Part shown: positions 54,697 to 63,619 of the stretch, in pieces
How the letters are laid out: each line of letters starts with the position of its first letter
How positions within the stretch are numbered: the first letter of the stretch is position 1
Origin: Rhizobium deserti
GTDB lineage: Bacteria > Pseudomonadota > Alphaproteobacteria > Rhizobiales > Rhizobiaceae
Reading direction: 5' to 3'
Length of the DNA: 64,000 bases
Assembly (NCBI RefSeq): GCF_004358025.1
Contig: NZ_SMTL01000004.1
Span: forward strand, 124,001 to 188,000
Notes under the pieces: model-generated
The model's input: only the letters and a program-made list of their open reading frames with translations
Database searches by the model: none
Told to the model about the DNA's origin: nothing
Made by a program: the position numbers and the translations under genes

Positions 54697-56277
54697 TCAC
54701 TTCTTCTTCGGCATTCCGGGAAGACCCGGAAAGCCACCGCCAAGGCCGGGCAAGCCGCCGCCCAGTCCAGAAAGCCCCTTCGGCAAACCGCCGAGACCGG
54801 GCATGGAGCCTGGCTTGAGGCCGGCAGCCTCGGCCTGCTTCTGCAGCGCTTCGAGCTGCTTCGGGTCGAGCTTGGACAGGTCCGGCATGCCGGCCATGCC
54901 GCCAAGGCCGCCCATACCACCAAGACCCATCTTGCCGGCAAGACCGCCCATCATCTGCTTCATCATGCCGCCCTTGCCCTTGCCGCCCATCATTTTCATC
55001 ATGTCGGCCATCTGGCGGTGCATTTTCAAAAGCTTGTTGATTTCGGAGGCATCGGTGCCGGAGCCGGCCGCGATGCGCTTCTTGCGCGAATGCTTGAGCA
55101 TGTCGGGGTTGGAACGCTCGGCCTTGGTCATCGAGCCGATAATGGCGATCTGGCGGTCGAACATCTTGTCGTTCATGCCGGAGGCAGCAAGCTTGTCTTT
55201 CATGCCGGCCATGCCTGGCATCATGCCCATAATGCCGCCCATGCCGCCGAGCGACTTCATCTGGCGCAGCTGGTCGGCAAGGTCGTTCAGGTCGAATTTG
55301 CCCGACTGCATCTTCTTGGCCATCGCCGCGGCTTTTTCCGCATCGATGTTTTCGGCAGCCTTCTCGACCAATGAGACGATGTCGCCCATGCCGAGAATAC
55401 GGTCGGCAATACGGCGAGGGTGGAATTCCTCCACCTCCGTCATCTTTTCGCCGACACCGATCAGCTTGATCGGTTTGCCCGTCACGGCGCGCATGGAAAG
55501 GGCCGCGCCGCCGCGGCCATCGCCGTCCATGCGGGTCAGAACGAGGCCGGTAATGCCGACGCGTTCGTCGAAATTGCGGGCGAGGTTGACGGCGTCCTGA
55601 CCAGTCAGGCTGTCGGCAACCAGAAGGATTTCATGCGGGCTCGACTTGCGCTTGATCTCGGCCATTTCGGCCATCAGCGGCTCGTCGATATGGGTGCGGC
55701 CGGCGGTATCCAGGATAACGACGTCATGGCCGCCGAGCTTGGCGGCCTGCACGGCGCGCGCGGCGATGTCGGTTGGCGACTGGCCGGCGATCACCGGCAG
55801 CGTGTCGACGCCGGTCTGCACGCCCAACTGGCGCAACTGTTCCTGAGCTGCCGGGCGACGCGTATCGAGCGACGCCATCAGCACCTTCTTCTTGTCGCGG
55901 TCGGTCAGCCGCTTGGCAATCTTGCCGGTGGTCGTCGTCTTGCCCGACCCCTGCAGGCCGACCATCATGATGACCACCGGAGCCGCAGCGCGCAGGTCGA
56001 TGCCGACGCCTTCGGAGCCGAGCATCTCGACCAGTTCGTCATGGACGATCTTGACGACCATCTGGCCCGGCTTGATCGCCTTCAGGACTTCGGCGCCAAC
56101 CGCCTTTTCACGCACCTTGTCGGTAAAGGAGCGAACCACTTCCAGTGCCACGTCCGCTTCCAAAAGCGCACGGCGAACCTCGCGCAGAGCAGCGGAAACA
56201 TCCGCATCGCTCAATGCGCCACGGCCGGTCAGTCCATTCAGAATGGAGCCAAGGCGGTCCTGGAGGTTTTCGAACAT
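54697..56277 (-). CDS. ffh: Signal recognition particle protein Ffh
   Basis: The 526-residue SRP54 GTPase binds signal peptides and 4.5S RNA and docks with FtsY. N domain at 1-90, G1 GLQGSGKT (107-114), DTAGRTH and TRMDGDGRGGAALS in the G domain, and an M domain rich in Met/Gly. The C-terminus has tandem GGM/GLG-type repeats (MGGKGKGGMMKQMMGGL), longer than in E. coli. A GGAAGAC site precedes the start. Its partner FtsY is encoded 5.2 kb downstream in this window. Confidence 0.97.
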   Translation of the reverse strand: MFENLQDRLGSILNGLTGRGALSDADVSAALREVRRALLEADVALEVVRSFTDKVREKAVGAEVLKAIKPGQMVVKIVHDELVEMLGSEGVGIDLRAAAPVVIMMVGLQGSGKTTTTGKIAKRLTDRDKKKVLMASLDTRRPAAQEQLRQLGVQTGVDTLPVIAGQSPTDIAARAVQAAKLGGHDVVILDTAGRTHIDEPLMAEMAEIKRKSSPHEILLVADSLTGQDAVNLARNFDERVGITGLVLTRMDGDGRGGAALSMRAVTGKPIKLIGVGEKMTEVEEFHPRRIADRILGMGDIVSLVEKAAENIDAEKAAAMAKKMQSGKFDLNDLADQLRQMKSLGGMGGIMGMMPGMAGMKDKLAASGMNDKMFDRQIAIIGSMTKAERSNPDMLKHSRKKRIAAGSGTDASEINKLLKMHRQMADMMKMMGGKGKGGMMKQMMGGLAGKMGLGGMGGLGGMAGMPDLSKLDPKQLEALQKQAEAAGLKPGSMPGLGGLPKGLSGLGGGLPGLGGGFPGLPGMPKKK

Positions 56278-56585
56278 GGTGTCTTCCTTCTTCGCTTCCG
56301 GAGGTCACCGGAAACGTCGGGTTCTTCCGCGGCAAAAACAAGACGCTCGAAGCGCGCAAAGCCAAAAAGCACCCGAGGGCGCCACGCGCTGTCGGATGTT
56401 GACCTCCGGGCTCAGTGTGTCGGCCCCGGTCGGCGGCTCCAAGTTCTTAGGCTTGTCAGCAGATTTGGCGGCTTAAACAGGAAATGCGGCGACAAGTCAA
56501 GATGCGCCGGGAATTCGCGGCATTGCGCGATAGAATATTCAATGACAATATGAGGATATTCCATCGCTCCTGTCGGGAGAATGCC
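56278..56585. other. Region between ffh and vapB
   Basis: About 300 bases holding the divergent ffh and vapB control regions. Two related half-sites, GAATATTC (56533-56540) and GGATATTCC (56554-56562), lie 25-50 bases before vapB and are the likely toxin-antitoxin operator. Frames extending the vapB frame upstream are not coding by composition. Confidence 0.5.
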
Positions 56586-56828
56586 GTGTCTCTTTATATC
56601 CGTGATCCCAAGGTTAACCAACTTGCCGATGAAGTCATGCGCCAGCTCGGCGCCAAGACCAAAACGGAAGCTGTCCGATATGCGCTTGAAAGCGTTCTGA
56701 AGCAGAAGGTCGAAAGGCCATTGCTGAAAGACCGCGTCAAGGCGCTGCAGGAGCGGTATGCAGCGCTTGGACCTAAAGATCCCAGTTTTGATGAGAAGGC
56801 GTTCATGGACGAGATGTGGGAAATCTGA
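56586..56828 (+). CDS. VapB-type antitoxin
   Basis: The 80-residue protein resembles the Rv0623-type VapB group: an N-terminal DNA-binding half (LYIRDPKVNQLADEVMRQLGAKTKTEAVRYAL) of ribbon-helix-helix character and a charged C-terminal part that should wrap the toxin (DRVKALQERYAALGPKDPSFDEKAFMDEMW). Start is GTG 56586, with a GGGAG site five bases upstream. Its stop overlaps the vapC start by one base (TGATG), so the antitoxin and toxin are translationally coupled. Confidence 0.87.
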   Translation: MSLYIRDPKVNQLADEVMRQLGAKTKTEAVRYALESVLKQKVERPLLKDRVKALQERYAALGPKDPSFDEKAFMDEMWEI

Positions 56829-57265
56829 TGTTCATCGATGCGTCGGCAATCGTTGCGATTGTCAGTCAGGAAGATGACGCCGCTTCACTGCTCGAAAAGA
56901 TCAATGCGGCTCGTTCCCCCATCTACTATTCGTCCATGGTTGTCTTCGAATCTGTGATCGCATTGGCCCGCAAAAAGAAAATGGCTCTCTATGGCGAAAA
57001 CGTTTCCACGCCTGCCCCCATTATTGAAGAAACCCGGCAACTCGTTCTGGATTTCCTTGAGGAGATCAACGCCACTGAAATCGACCTCCCCGTCGGCCTC
57101 CACGACCTCGCACTCGAGGCCGCCAGGACCTACGGCCGTTTCGTCGGCCATCCGGCAAAACTCAATTTCGGCGACTGCTTCACCTATGCGGCCGCCAAAA
57201 CGCTCAAATCGCCACTTCTCTTCGTCGGTGATGATTTCGCCCGGACGGATATCGACGCCGCCTGA
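56828..57265 (+). CDS. VapC-type PIN-domain toxin
   Basis: The 145-residue PIN-domain ribonuclease keeps the acidic quartet: D4 (FIDASAI), E41 (VVFESVIAL), D116 (FGDCFTYAAAK) and D135/136 (FVGDDFARTD). Such toxins cut tRNA anticodon loops or 23S rRNA and are held by VapB. Intact active-site residues suggest activity. The pair sits between ffh and a Tat-exported protein gene, with no mobile-element remnant visible. Confidence 0.9.
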   Translation: MFIDASAIVAIVSQEDDAASLLEKINAARSPIYYSSMVVFESVIALARKKKMALYGENVSTPAPIIEETRQLVLDFLEEINATEIDLPVGLHDLALEAARTYGRFVGHPAKLNFGDCFTYAAAKTLKSPLLFVGDDFARTDIDAA

Positions 57266-57304
57266 GCGGCTTTCCTTGAAGACACCCCGGATCGGACCGA
57301 TCTC

Positions 57305-58387
57305 ATGAACCGTCGCAGTTTTTTCAAATGGACCGGTCTCGGCGCTGTTGCAGCCCTTGCCGGCGGGTTCACGGCAAGGAGCGCCATGGCGGGCAATAAA
57401 TATTATTCCGGTCCCGTTTCGGATCATTTCGACGGCAAGCTGTTCTTCAATCCGGGCGGCGAGGAGCCGGGCGGCTTCTTCAACCTGTTGCGGTGGAAGC
57501 TGAATGGCAAGAACATCGCTTGGCCGGACAGCTTTCCCAGTCCATTTCCGCAGGCCGTGCCGGAAACCCGCGTCAGCGGTGATCGGCTCGTCGTCACCAT
57601 GGTCGGTCATGCCTGCATGCTGATGCAGGTCGCGGGGCTCAACATCCTTACCGATCCGGTGTGGAGCGAAAGGACCAGTCCCGTCTCGTTTGCCGGCCCC
57701 AAGCGTGTCAATCCTCCAGGCATCCGGGTAGGCGACCTGCCGCCGATCGATATAGTGCTGGTCACCCACAATCATTATGACCATCTCGATCTCGAAACGC
57801 TTTCGGTGCTGCAGGGACGCGACAAGCCGCGTTTCGTGACCCCGCTCGGCAATGACGGCATCATCCGCTCTCGAGTACCGGATGCCAGGATCACGGTCAT
57901 GGACTGGGGCGCCCGCGAGGAGATGGCACTGGGCGTCAGCTTCCACTGCGAGCCTTGCCACCACTGGTCGGCGCGCGGTCTGGGCGATCGGCGCATGGCG
58001 CTCTGGGCTGCCTTCGTGTTCGAAACGCCGGCCGGCAAGATTTATCACATCGGCGACACCGGCTTTCACGGCGGCATCAATTACCGCGCCGCCAGGCAGA
58101 AGCATGGCGGCTTCCGACTGGCCAACCTGCCCTTCGGCGCCTATGAGCCCCGCTGGTTCATGAAGGCACAGCATCAAAATCCGGATGAGGCGGTGGAAGG
58201 CATGCTGCTTTCCAACGCCGCCTTTGTTGCCGGCCACCACTGGGGGACGTTCAAGCTGACCGATGAAGGCGTTGAACAGCCGGTCGAGGCCTTGCACGCG
58301 TCTCTCGATTCCCGCGGCATCGGCCGCGAGCGCTTCCAGCCCATGCGCCCGGGCCAGGTTTTCGACGTACCTGCCGTGGCGATGTAG
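57305..58387 (+). CDS. Tat-exported metallo-beta-lactamase-fold hydrolase (NAPE-PLD-like)
   Basis: The 360-residue protein starts MNRRSFFKW, a clear twin-arginine motif, followed by a hydrophobic stretch ending near AMAG. The hydrolase domain has the zinc motif HNHYDH (155-160), then HCEPCHHWSARG, HIGDTGFHGG and FVAGHHWGTFKLTDE. The order and spacing fit the N-acylphosphatidylethanolamine phospholipase D-like branch (UlaG/NAPE-PLD group) rather than beta-lactamases. Folding before export, as Tat implies, suits a metal enzyme. Substrate unknown. Confidence 0.9.
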   Translation: MNRRSFFKWTGLGAVAALAGGFTARSAMAGNKYYSGPVSDHFDGKLFFNPGGEEPGGFFNLLRWKLNGKNIAWPDSFPSPFPQAVPETRVSGDRLVVTMVGHACMLMQVAGLNILTDPVWSERTSPVSFAGPKRVNPPGIRVGDLPPIDIVLVTHNHYDHLDLETLSVLQGRDKPRFVTPLGNDGIIRSRVPDARITVMDWGAREEMALGVSFHCEPCHHWSARGLGDRRMALWAAFVFETPAGKIYHIGDTGFHGGINYRAARQKHGGFRLANLPFGAYEPRWFMKAQHQNPDEAVEGMLLSNAAFVAGHHWGTFKLTDEGVEQPVEALHASLDSRGIGRERFQPMRPGQVFDVPAVAM

Positions 58388-58435
58388 ACCATCGCGGTGG
58401 TTGCGTAGCCGGAATAGTTAGAGCAAAAGACGCCT

Positions 58436-59026
58436 ATGCAGACCGAACGGGAACGACCCGCCGCTCAAACCCGCATCCAGCGCCTCAAGGCAATGACGGA
58501 TGTCACCCATGAGCGTCTCGACACGCGGATCATGGCGGCAAAGCCCTTTGCTAGTCGCGAACGCTATGCTCTTTTTCTGGACGTGCAGCACCATTTTCAC
58601 GCCGATGTCGACCCGATCTATCACGACGTCCAGATGAACCGGATGCTGCCCAATCTTGCCGGGCGTGCCCGCCTTGTGGCGCTCAAGCAGGATATTGCCG
58701 ATATCCGGGGTGCCGTGCCGGCTGTCGCGCGAGTGGATGGGCAGGTTCATTCTCTTCCCACGTCGCTCGGATGGCTTTACGTGGCCGAAGGCTCCAATCT
58801 TGGCGCAGCCTTTCTTCTGAAGGAGGCGGCCAAGCTCGAGCTTTCGGAAGATTTCGGCGCCCGTCATCTTGCCGGCCATCCCGATGGTCGTGGTCTGCAT
58901 TGGCGCAATTTTGTTTCGGCCTTCAACGAGCTTCCGCTTTCGCCGGCGGATGAAGCGCTGATGGCGGAAGGCGCACGGGCAGCGTTCCGGCGGGTCCATT
59001 CGCTGGTAGACGAAATTTTCCGGTAG
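58436..59026 (+). CDS. Biliverdin-producing heme oxygenase
   Basis: The 196-residue all-helical protein has the proximal histidine region (THERLDTRIMAAKPF, His25) and the distal helix signature LGWLYVAEGSNLGAAFLLK near residues 110-129, typical of HmuO/BphO-type heme oxygenases. It opens heme to biliverdin, CO and iron. No bacteriophytochrome or heme-uptake gene is adjacent, so either iron recovery or bilin supply is possible. The start has no strong ribosome binding site. Confidence 0.87.
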   Translation: MQTERERPAAQTRIQRLKAMTDVTHERLDTRIMAAKPFASRERYALFLDVQHHFHADVDPIYHDVQMNRMLPNLAGRARLVALKQDIADIRGAVPAVARVDGQVHSLPTSLGWLYVAEGSNLGAAFLLKEAAKLELSEDFGARHLAGHPDGRGLHWRNFVSAFNELPLSPADEALMAEGARAAFRRVHSLVDEIFR

Positions 59027-59108
59027 GGGACGCAAACAGAAGCCAGATCCCGCTTTTTCAAGCACTTAACTTTTTGGGGCCCTCTTTTCCGTACTTTTCT
59101 GTCGTGCC

Positions 59109-59168
59109 TATAATTGTCCCGCTTCCGTCGTCGGGGTGTTCGCGAGGCATTCTCGGGCAGGCGGAAGC
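59109..59168 (+). promoter_or_regulatory. Candidate promoter and leader hairpin of dapF-mtaB-ftsY
   Basis: A perfect -10 hexamer TATAAT (59109-59114) lies at the right distance after a weak T-rich -35 region. GCTTCCG (59121-59127) pairs with CGGAAGC (59162-59168), placing a closed stem at the expected transcript start. Confidence 0.45.
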
Positions 59169-59287
59169 CGGCGCCCACCGTAGCGGTTTGCCGCTGCGGC
59201 GCTTGTGCATGCGCCACTGGTAATTGCGAGCCTTTTCGGCCATATACACGGCATTAGGCGGGCGTGCGGCCCTCATGGATTGGCGTC

Positions 59288-60190
59288 ATGGCAGAACTGG
59301 TCGAATTCGCGAAGATGAATGGGCTTGGCAACAAGATCCTCGTCATCGACATGCGCGACCGCTCGGACAAGGTGACCCCGCAGGCCGCGGTGACGCTGAA
59401 TGCCGATGCCGCCACCCAGTTCGATCAGATCATGGCCATCCACAATCCGAAGGCGCCTGGAACGGACGCCTGGATCGATATCCTCAATTCCGATGGTTCG
59501 AAGGCGCAGGCATGCGGCAACGGCACCCGCTGCGTCGTGCAGGCGCTCGCGGCAGAGACCGGCCGCAGGACCTTCACCTTCCAGACCGTTGCCGGTATCC
59601 TGAACGCGCAGGAACACGAAGACGGAACCATCTCGGTGGATATGGGCAAGCCGGTCTTCGACTGGAACCGGATACCGCTTTCGGAGGAGTTTTTCGACAC
59701 CAGCCGGATCGAGCTTCAGATCGGCCCGATCGATGCGCCAATCCTGCACTCGCCCTCGGTCATGTCCATGGGCAATCCCCATGCGGTCTTCTGGGTGGAT
59801 CGGGATCCCATGGATTTCGACCTCGAACGCTTCGGGCCGCTGCTGGAAAACCATCCGGTGTTTCCGGAGAAGGCGAATATCACGCTTGCCCAGGTCGTCT
59901 CGGCAAGCTCCCTGCGCACCCGCACATGGGAACGCGGCGCCGGCCTGACACTTGCCTGCGGGTCGGCCGCCTGCGCGGCTGCCGTTTCAGGGGCACGCAC
60001 CGGCCGCACCGGCCGCAAGGTCGATATCGACGTCGCATCGAGCCCCGCCCGCCAGCCGCTGACGATCGAATGGCGCAGCGACGATCATGTGGTGATGACC
60101 GGCCCGGCCGAATGGGAATGGTCTGGCAAGGTCGATCCGTCGACCGGCGCGTTTACGCGTGACGAAGAGCCGGAGGCTCTGGCACGGTGA
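59288..60190 (+). CDS. dapF: Diaminopimelate epimerase
   Basis: DapF converts LL- to meso-diaminopimelate for lysine and peptidoglycan. The 300-residue protein has both catalytic cysteines: C76 in QACGNGTRC and the second in [12 protein letters not shown], in the two mirror-image domains. MGNPHAVF is the substrate loop. ATG 59288 ([15 protein letters not shown]) is preferred over ATG 59264. Its stop overlaps the mtaB start by four bases. Confidence 0.96.
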   Translation: MAELVEFAKMNGLGNKILVIDMRDRSDKVTPQAAVTLNADAATQFDQIMAIHNPKAPGTDAWIDILNSDGSKAQACGNGTRCVVQALAAETGRRTFTFQTVAGILNAQEHEDGTISVDMGKPVFDWNRIPLSEEFFDTSRIELQIGPIDAPILHSPSVMSMGNPHAVFWVDRDPMDFDLERFGPLLENHPVFPEKANITLAQVVSASSLRTRTWERGAGLTLACGSAACAAAVSGARTGRTGRKVDIDVASSPARQPLTIEWRSDDHVVMTGPAEWEWSGKVDPSTGAFTRDEEPEALAR

Positions 60191-61476
60191 GCGGCGTCGA
60201 GGTCATCACCTTCGGCTGTCGGCTCAATACCTATGAATCGGAGGTCATGCGGGCCAAGGCGGAAAAGGCCGGCCTGAACAATGCGGTGCTGGTCAATACC
60301 TGTGCCGTCACTGGAGAAGCCGTTCGCCAGGCCCGCCAGGCAATCCGCCGGGCACGTCGCGACAATCCGCATGCACGGATTATCGTTACCGGATGTGCCG
60401 CGCAGACTGAAAAGCAGATGTTTGCCGATATGCCGGAAGTCGATGCGGTGCTGGGCAACGAGGAGAAGCTGCAAAGCGCCTCCTATCGCGGCCTGCCGGA
60501 TTTCGGCGTTTCGGCTGAAGAGAAACTGCGCGTCAACGACATCATGAGCATCCGCGCCACGGCGCCGCAGATGGTCAGGCATATCGACGGGCACGTGCGT
60601 GCCTTCATCCAGGTGCAGAATGGCTGCGATCACCGCTGCACCTTCTGCATCATCCCCTATGGTCGCGGCAATTCCCGTTCGGTGCCCATGGGTAGCGTCG
60701 TCGACCAAGCCCGCAAGTTGGTGGAAAGCGGTTATCGCGAAGTGGTCCTGACCGGCGTCGATGCAACGAGCTATGGCGGCGATCTGCCCGGCCGGCCGAC
60801 GCTCGGCTATCTCGCAAAGACACTTCTGAAACAGGTGCCGGACATCCTGCGTCTGCGCCTGTCTTCGATCGACAGCATCGAGGCAGATGCCCATCTTTGG
60901 GACCTGGTCGCCGACGAGCCGCGTTTCATGCCGCATCTGCATCTGTCGCTGCAGCATGGCGACGACATGATCCTCAAGCGGATGAAACGCCGCCACTCAC
61001 GCGCCGATGCCCTGGCGTTCACGCAACAGGCGCGCCGCCTGCGTCCGGAAATTGCCTTTGGCGCTGACATGATCGCCGGCTTCCCGACGGAAACGCAAGA
61101 CATGGCGGAGAATGCCGCAACGCTTGCGGAAGAGGCCGGCATTTCCTTTCTGCACGTCTTCCCCTATAGCCCGCGTCCCGGCACGCCGGCAGCACGCATG
61201 CCGCAGCTCGATCGGGCGCTGGTCAAGGAGCGCGCCGCCCGGCTTCGCGCAAGGGGCGACGCGCTGCAGACCGCTCATCTCGATCGTATGGTCGGCAGCG
61301 AGCAGTCGATCATCGTCGAGAACAATGGCATGGCACATACGGAAAACTTTTCACTGGTCGCGGCACCCGGCCTTATTCCCGGCGACCTCCAGCGCGTTAT
61401 GATTACCGGACATAACGGCAGGCACCTTCTCATGCAGGTGGCGCCCGCCTCCGCCGCGTCGTCACAGGCGGCTTAA
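60187..61476 (+). CDS. mtaB: tRNA t6A37 methylthiotransferase MtaB
   Basis: MtaB converts t6A37 to ms2t6A37 in ANN-decoding tRNAs. The 429-residue radical-SAM enzyme has an N-terminal UPF0004 domain with three cysteines (TFGCRLN, NTCAVT, GCAAQ), the radical SAM cluster CDHRCTFC, and a short C-terminal TRAM-like end. The pattern without extra TRAM length fits MtaB rather than MiaB. It overlaps dapF by four bases and precedes ftsY by 17. Confidence 0.92.
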   Translation: MSGVEVITFGCRLNTYESEVMRAKAEKAGLNNAVLVNTCAVTGEAVRQARQAIRRARRDNPHARIIVTGCAAQTEKQMFADMPEVDAVLGNEEKLQSASYRGLPDFGVSAEEKLRVNDIMSIRATAPQMVRHIDGHVRAFIQVQNGCDHRCTFCIIPYGRGNSRSVPMGSVVDQARKLVESGYREVVLTGVDATSYGGDLPGRPTLGYLAKTLLKQVPDILRLRLSSIDSIEADAHLWDLVADEPRFMPHLHLSLQHGDDMILKRMKRRHSRADALAFTQQARRLRPEIAFGADMIAGFPTETQDMAENAATLAEEAGISFLHVFPYSPRPGTPAARMPQLDRALVKERAARLRARGDALQTAHLDRMVGSEQSIIVENNGMAHTENFSLVAAPGLIPGDLQRVMITGHNGRHLLMQVAPASAASSQAA

Positions 61477-61493
61477 CCGGAACGGATTTGTTA

Positions 61494-62909
61494 ATGGCAC
61501 TGAGTTTCATCAAGCGAGTCTTTACCTTCGGCGATGCCCCGGTCGAGGAGCAGGTCCCGGCGGCGGTCAAACCGGAAGCGCTGGCAAGCCCGGAAACGCG
61601 TGAGCCGGCGACTGTGCAGCCGGGACTTGAGGCCGAACTCGAGCCGAAGACGCGCGACGAACACCTTCCGGTCTCGCCGGTGGATCCGGTTGCGGCCTTT
61701 GAGATGGAAACGGCCGGCGGACCCGCTGGCGACCTTGCTGCCGATATGGCCGCAGACGGTTTTCCGCCGATCGAAGCCGAAACCGCCGAAGACGATGTTC
61801 CGGCCATTCTGCCCGGCATCGAAGCCACGGCGGAATTCGGCATGGTACCACTGGCGCTGCTCGAAGCCGAAAGCGAAGCAGGGGTCGACGAGGCGCCGAT
61901 TGCCGAACTGCCGAGCGAACCGGTCCTGCCGAAAGGCTTCTCGACATCCAAGCCTGTTCCGGTGCCCGAACTGGCCGTCCCTGAGCCTAAGCTGACCTGG
62001 TTCCAGCGGCTGCGCACCGGCCTCCTGCGCACCTCCTCGCAGCTCACTGGCCAGATCACGGCTCTCTTCACCAAGCGCAAGCTCGACGAGGGAACGCTGG
62101 AGGAGCTTGAGGATCTTCTGATCCAGGCCGATCTCGGGGTAGAGACGGCCATGCGCATTACCGGCGCCTTGTCTTCCGAGCGTTACGGCAAGGACGTGAC
62201 CGGCGAGGATGTCTCGCGCATCATGGCCGACGAGATCACCAAGGTTCTCGGACCTGTCGCCAAGCCGCTGCAGCTCGACCTCAATCACAAGCCGCATGTC
62301 ATTCTCGTGGTTGGCGTCAACGGCACCGGCAAGACGACGACGATCGGCAAGCTGGCGGCGAAGCTGTCCGGCTCGGGCCTCAAGGTAATGCTGGCAGCGG
62401 GCGACACATTCCGTGCGGCCGCCATCGAGCAGTTGAAGATCTGGGCGGACCGCACCGGATCGGAATTCATCGGCACCAAGCTCGGCGCTGATGCGGCGGG
62501 CCTGGCCTATGATGCCTATGAGCAGGCGCGCGCAAACAAATCCGACGTGCTGATCATCGATACGGCTGGCCGGCTGCAGAACCGTACCGAGCTGATGGCG
62601 GAACTCGAAAAGATCGTCCGCGTGCTCGGCAAGCTCGATCCCGATGCGCCCCATACGGTGCTTCAGACGCTGGATGCGACCACCGGCCAGAACGCCATGA
62701 ATCAGGTTGAGATTTTCCGCAATGTCGCTGGCGTCAGCGGCCTGATCATGACCAAGCTCGACGGAACGGCACGCGGCGGCATTCTCGTTGCCATTGCCGC
62801 CAAGCATAAGCTGCCGGTCTATTTCATCGGCGTCGGCGAGGCCGTTGACGACCTTGAGCCCTTCGAAGCGCATGATTTCGCACGCGCCATTGCGGGTTTG
62901 ACGCAATGA
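61494..62909 (+). CDS. ftsY: SRP receptor FtsY
   Basis: The 471-residue SRP GTPase has an acidic, Ala/Glu/Pro-rich N-terminal A region of about 150 residues (membrane contact), an NG domain with G1 GVNGTGKTT, DTAGRLQ and the TKLDGTARGG G-motif, and a final DDLEPFEAHDFARAI. It receives ribosome-nascent chain complexes from Ffh, encoded earlier in the window. ATG 61494 is chosen. It is downstream of dapF and mtaB in one unit. Confidence 0.96.
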   Translation: MALSFIKRVFTFGDAPVEEQVPAAVKPEALASPETREPATVQPGLEAELEPKTRDEHLPVSPVDPVAAFEMETAGGPAGDLAADMAADGFPPIEAETAEDDVPAILPGIEATAEFGMVPLALLEAESEAGVDEAPIAELPSEPVLPKGFSTSKPVPVPELAVPEPKLTWFQRLRTGLLRTSSQLTGQITALFTKRKLDEGTLEELEDLLIQADLGVETAMRITGALSSERYGKDVTGEDVSRIMADEITKVLGPVAKPLQLDLNHKPHVILVVGVNGTGKTTTIGKLAAKLSGSGLKVMLAAGDTFRAAAIEQLKIWADRTGSEFIGTKLGADAAGLAYDAYEQARANKSDVLIIDTAGRLQNRTELMAELEKIVRVLGKLDPDAPHTVLQTLDATTGQNAMNQVEIFRNVAGVSGLIMTKLDGTARGGILVAIAAKHKLPVYFIGVGEAVDDLEPFEAHDFARAIAGLTQ

Positions 62910-62968
62910 TGACACAGAAAGCTCGTTTGGCTTCGCCATCCCGTTACACGCCTTAAAAGTTGGAGCTC

Positions 62969-63619
62969 ATGCAGACGATCGAAAGCGACATCACGCCCAC
63001 CAAGGAAGAAAAGCAGCATCCGATGCTGAAGCTCGCCCTGGAAATCGGCCCGCTTCTGGTCTTCTTCTTCGCCAACCTGCGTGGCCAATGGCTCATCCAG
63101 ACTTTTCCCGCCCTCTCAGTGCTGGGCGACGAACTCTTCGTCGGGAGCGCGTTCTTCATGACGGCGACCGTCATTTCGCTGGTTGTCTCGAAGATCGTTT
63201 TCGGGCGTATTCCGCTGATGCCGCTTGTTTCGGGCGTCGTGGTGCTGATCTTCGGTGCGCTTGGCATCTATCTCAAGGAAAAGGTCTTCTTTTTCATGAA
63301 GCCGACCATCGTCAACACGCTTTTCGGCGTGGCGCTTCTGGTCGGGCTGCTGTTCGGGCGGTCGCTGCTCGGCTACGTCTTCAACGCCGCCTTTCAATTG
63401 GACGAGGCGGGCTGGAAGAAGCTCACCCTCCGCTGGGGAATTTTCTTCCTGTTTCTTGCCGTTCTGAACGAAGTAGTGTGGCGGAATTTCTCTGAACCGA
63501 CCTGGGTCGCCTTTAAGGTCTGGGGCACGATGCCGATCACCATCCTGTTCACGCTTTCCCAGATGCCGCTGATCATGCGCCACACAATCCCGGAGCAGAC
63601 GGCCGAGGCCGACAAGTGA
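62969..63619 (+). CDS. Septation protein A (YciB/IspZ)
   Basis: The 216-residue inner-membrane protein has about five helices and the family pattern [16 protein letters not shown] near the start, then [19 protein letters not shown] and GKKLTLRW-like [25 protein letters not shown]. IspZ/YciB influences septation and envelope integrity; the exact role is unsettled. TTGGAG is just before the ATG at 62969. Its stop overlaps the start of the next gene by four bases. Confidence 0.9.
   Translation: MQTIESDITPTKEEKQHPMLKLALEIGPLLVFFFANLRGQWLIQTFPALSVLGDELFVGSAFFMTATVISLVVSKIVFGRIPLMPLVSGVVVLIFGALGIYLKEKVFFFMKPTIVNTLFGVALLVGLLFGRSLLGYVFNAAFQLDEAGWKKLTLRWGIFFLFLAVLNEVVWRNFSEPTWVAFKVWGTMPITILFTLSQMPLIMRHTIPEQTAEADK

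Noticed and set aside
53788..55374. Long plus-strand open frame across rimM, rpsP, chorismate mutase and ffh
   Set aside because: It spans four well-supported genes on the other strand and has histidine-rich, repetitive content typical of a shadow frame.
56484..56585. N-terminal extension of the VapB frame
   Set aside because: The GTG at 56586 has a good ribosome binding site and gives a family-sized protein; the extension overlaps the candidate operator.
56885..58297. Minus-strand open frame of 470 codons across vapC and the metallohydrolase gene
   Set aside because: Both plus-strand genes have intact catalytic motifs; the antisense frame matches nothing.
61491..62939. Long minus-strand open frame across ftsY
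   Set aside because: FtsY motifs on the plus strand are unmistakable; the antisense frame has no recognisable domains.
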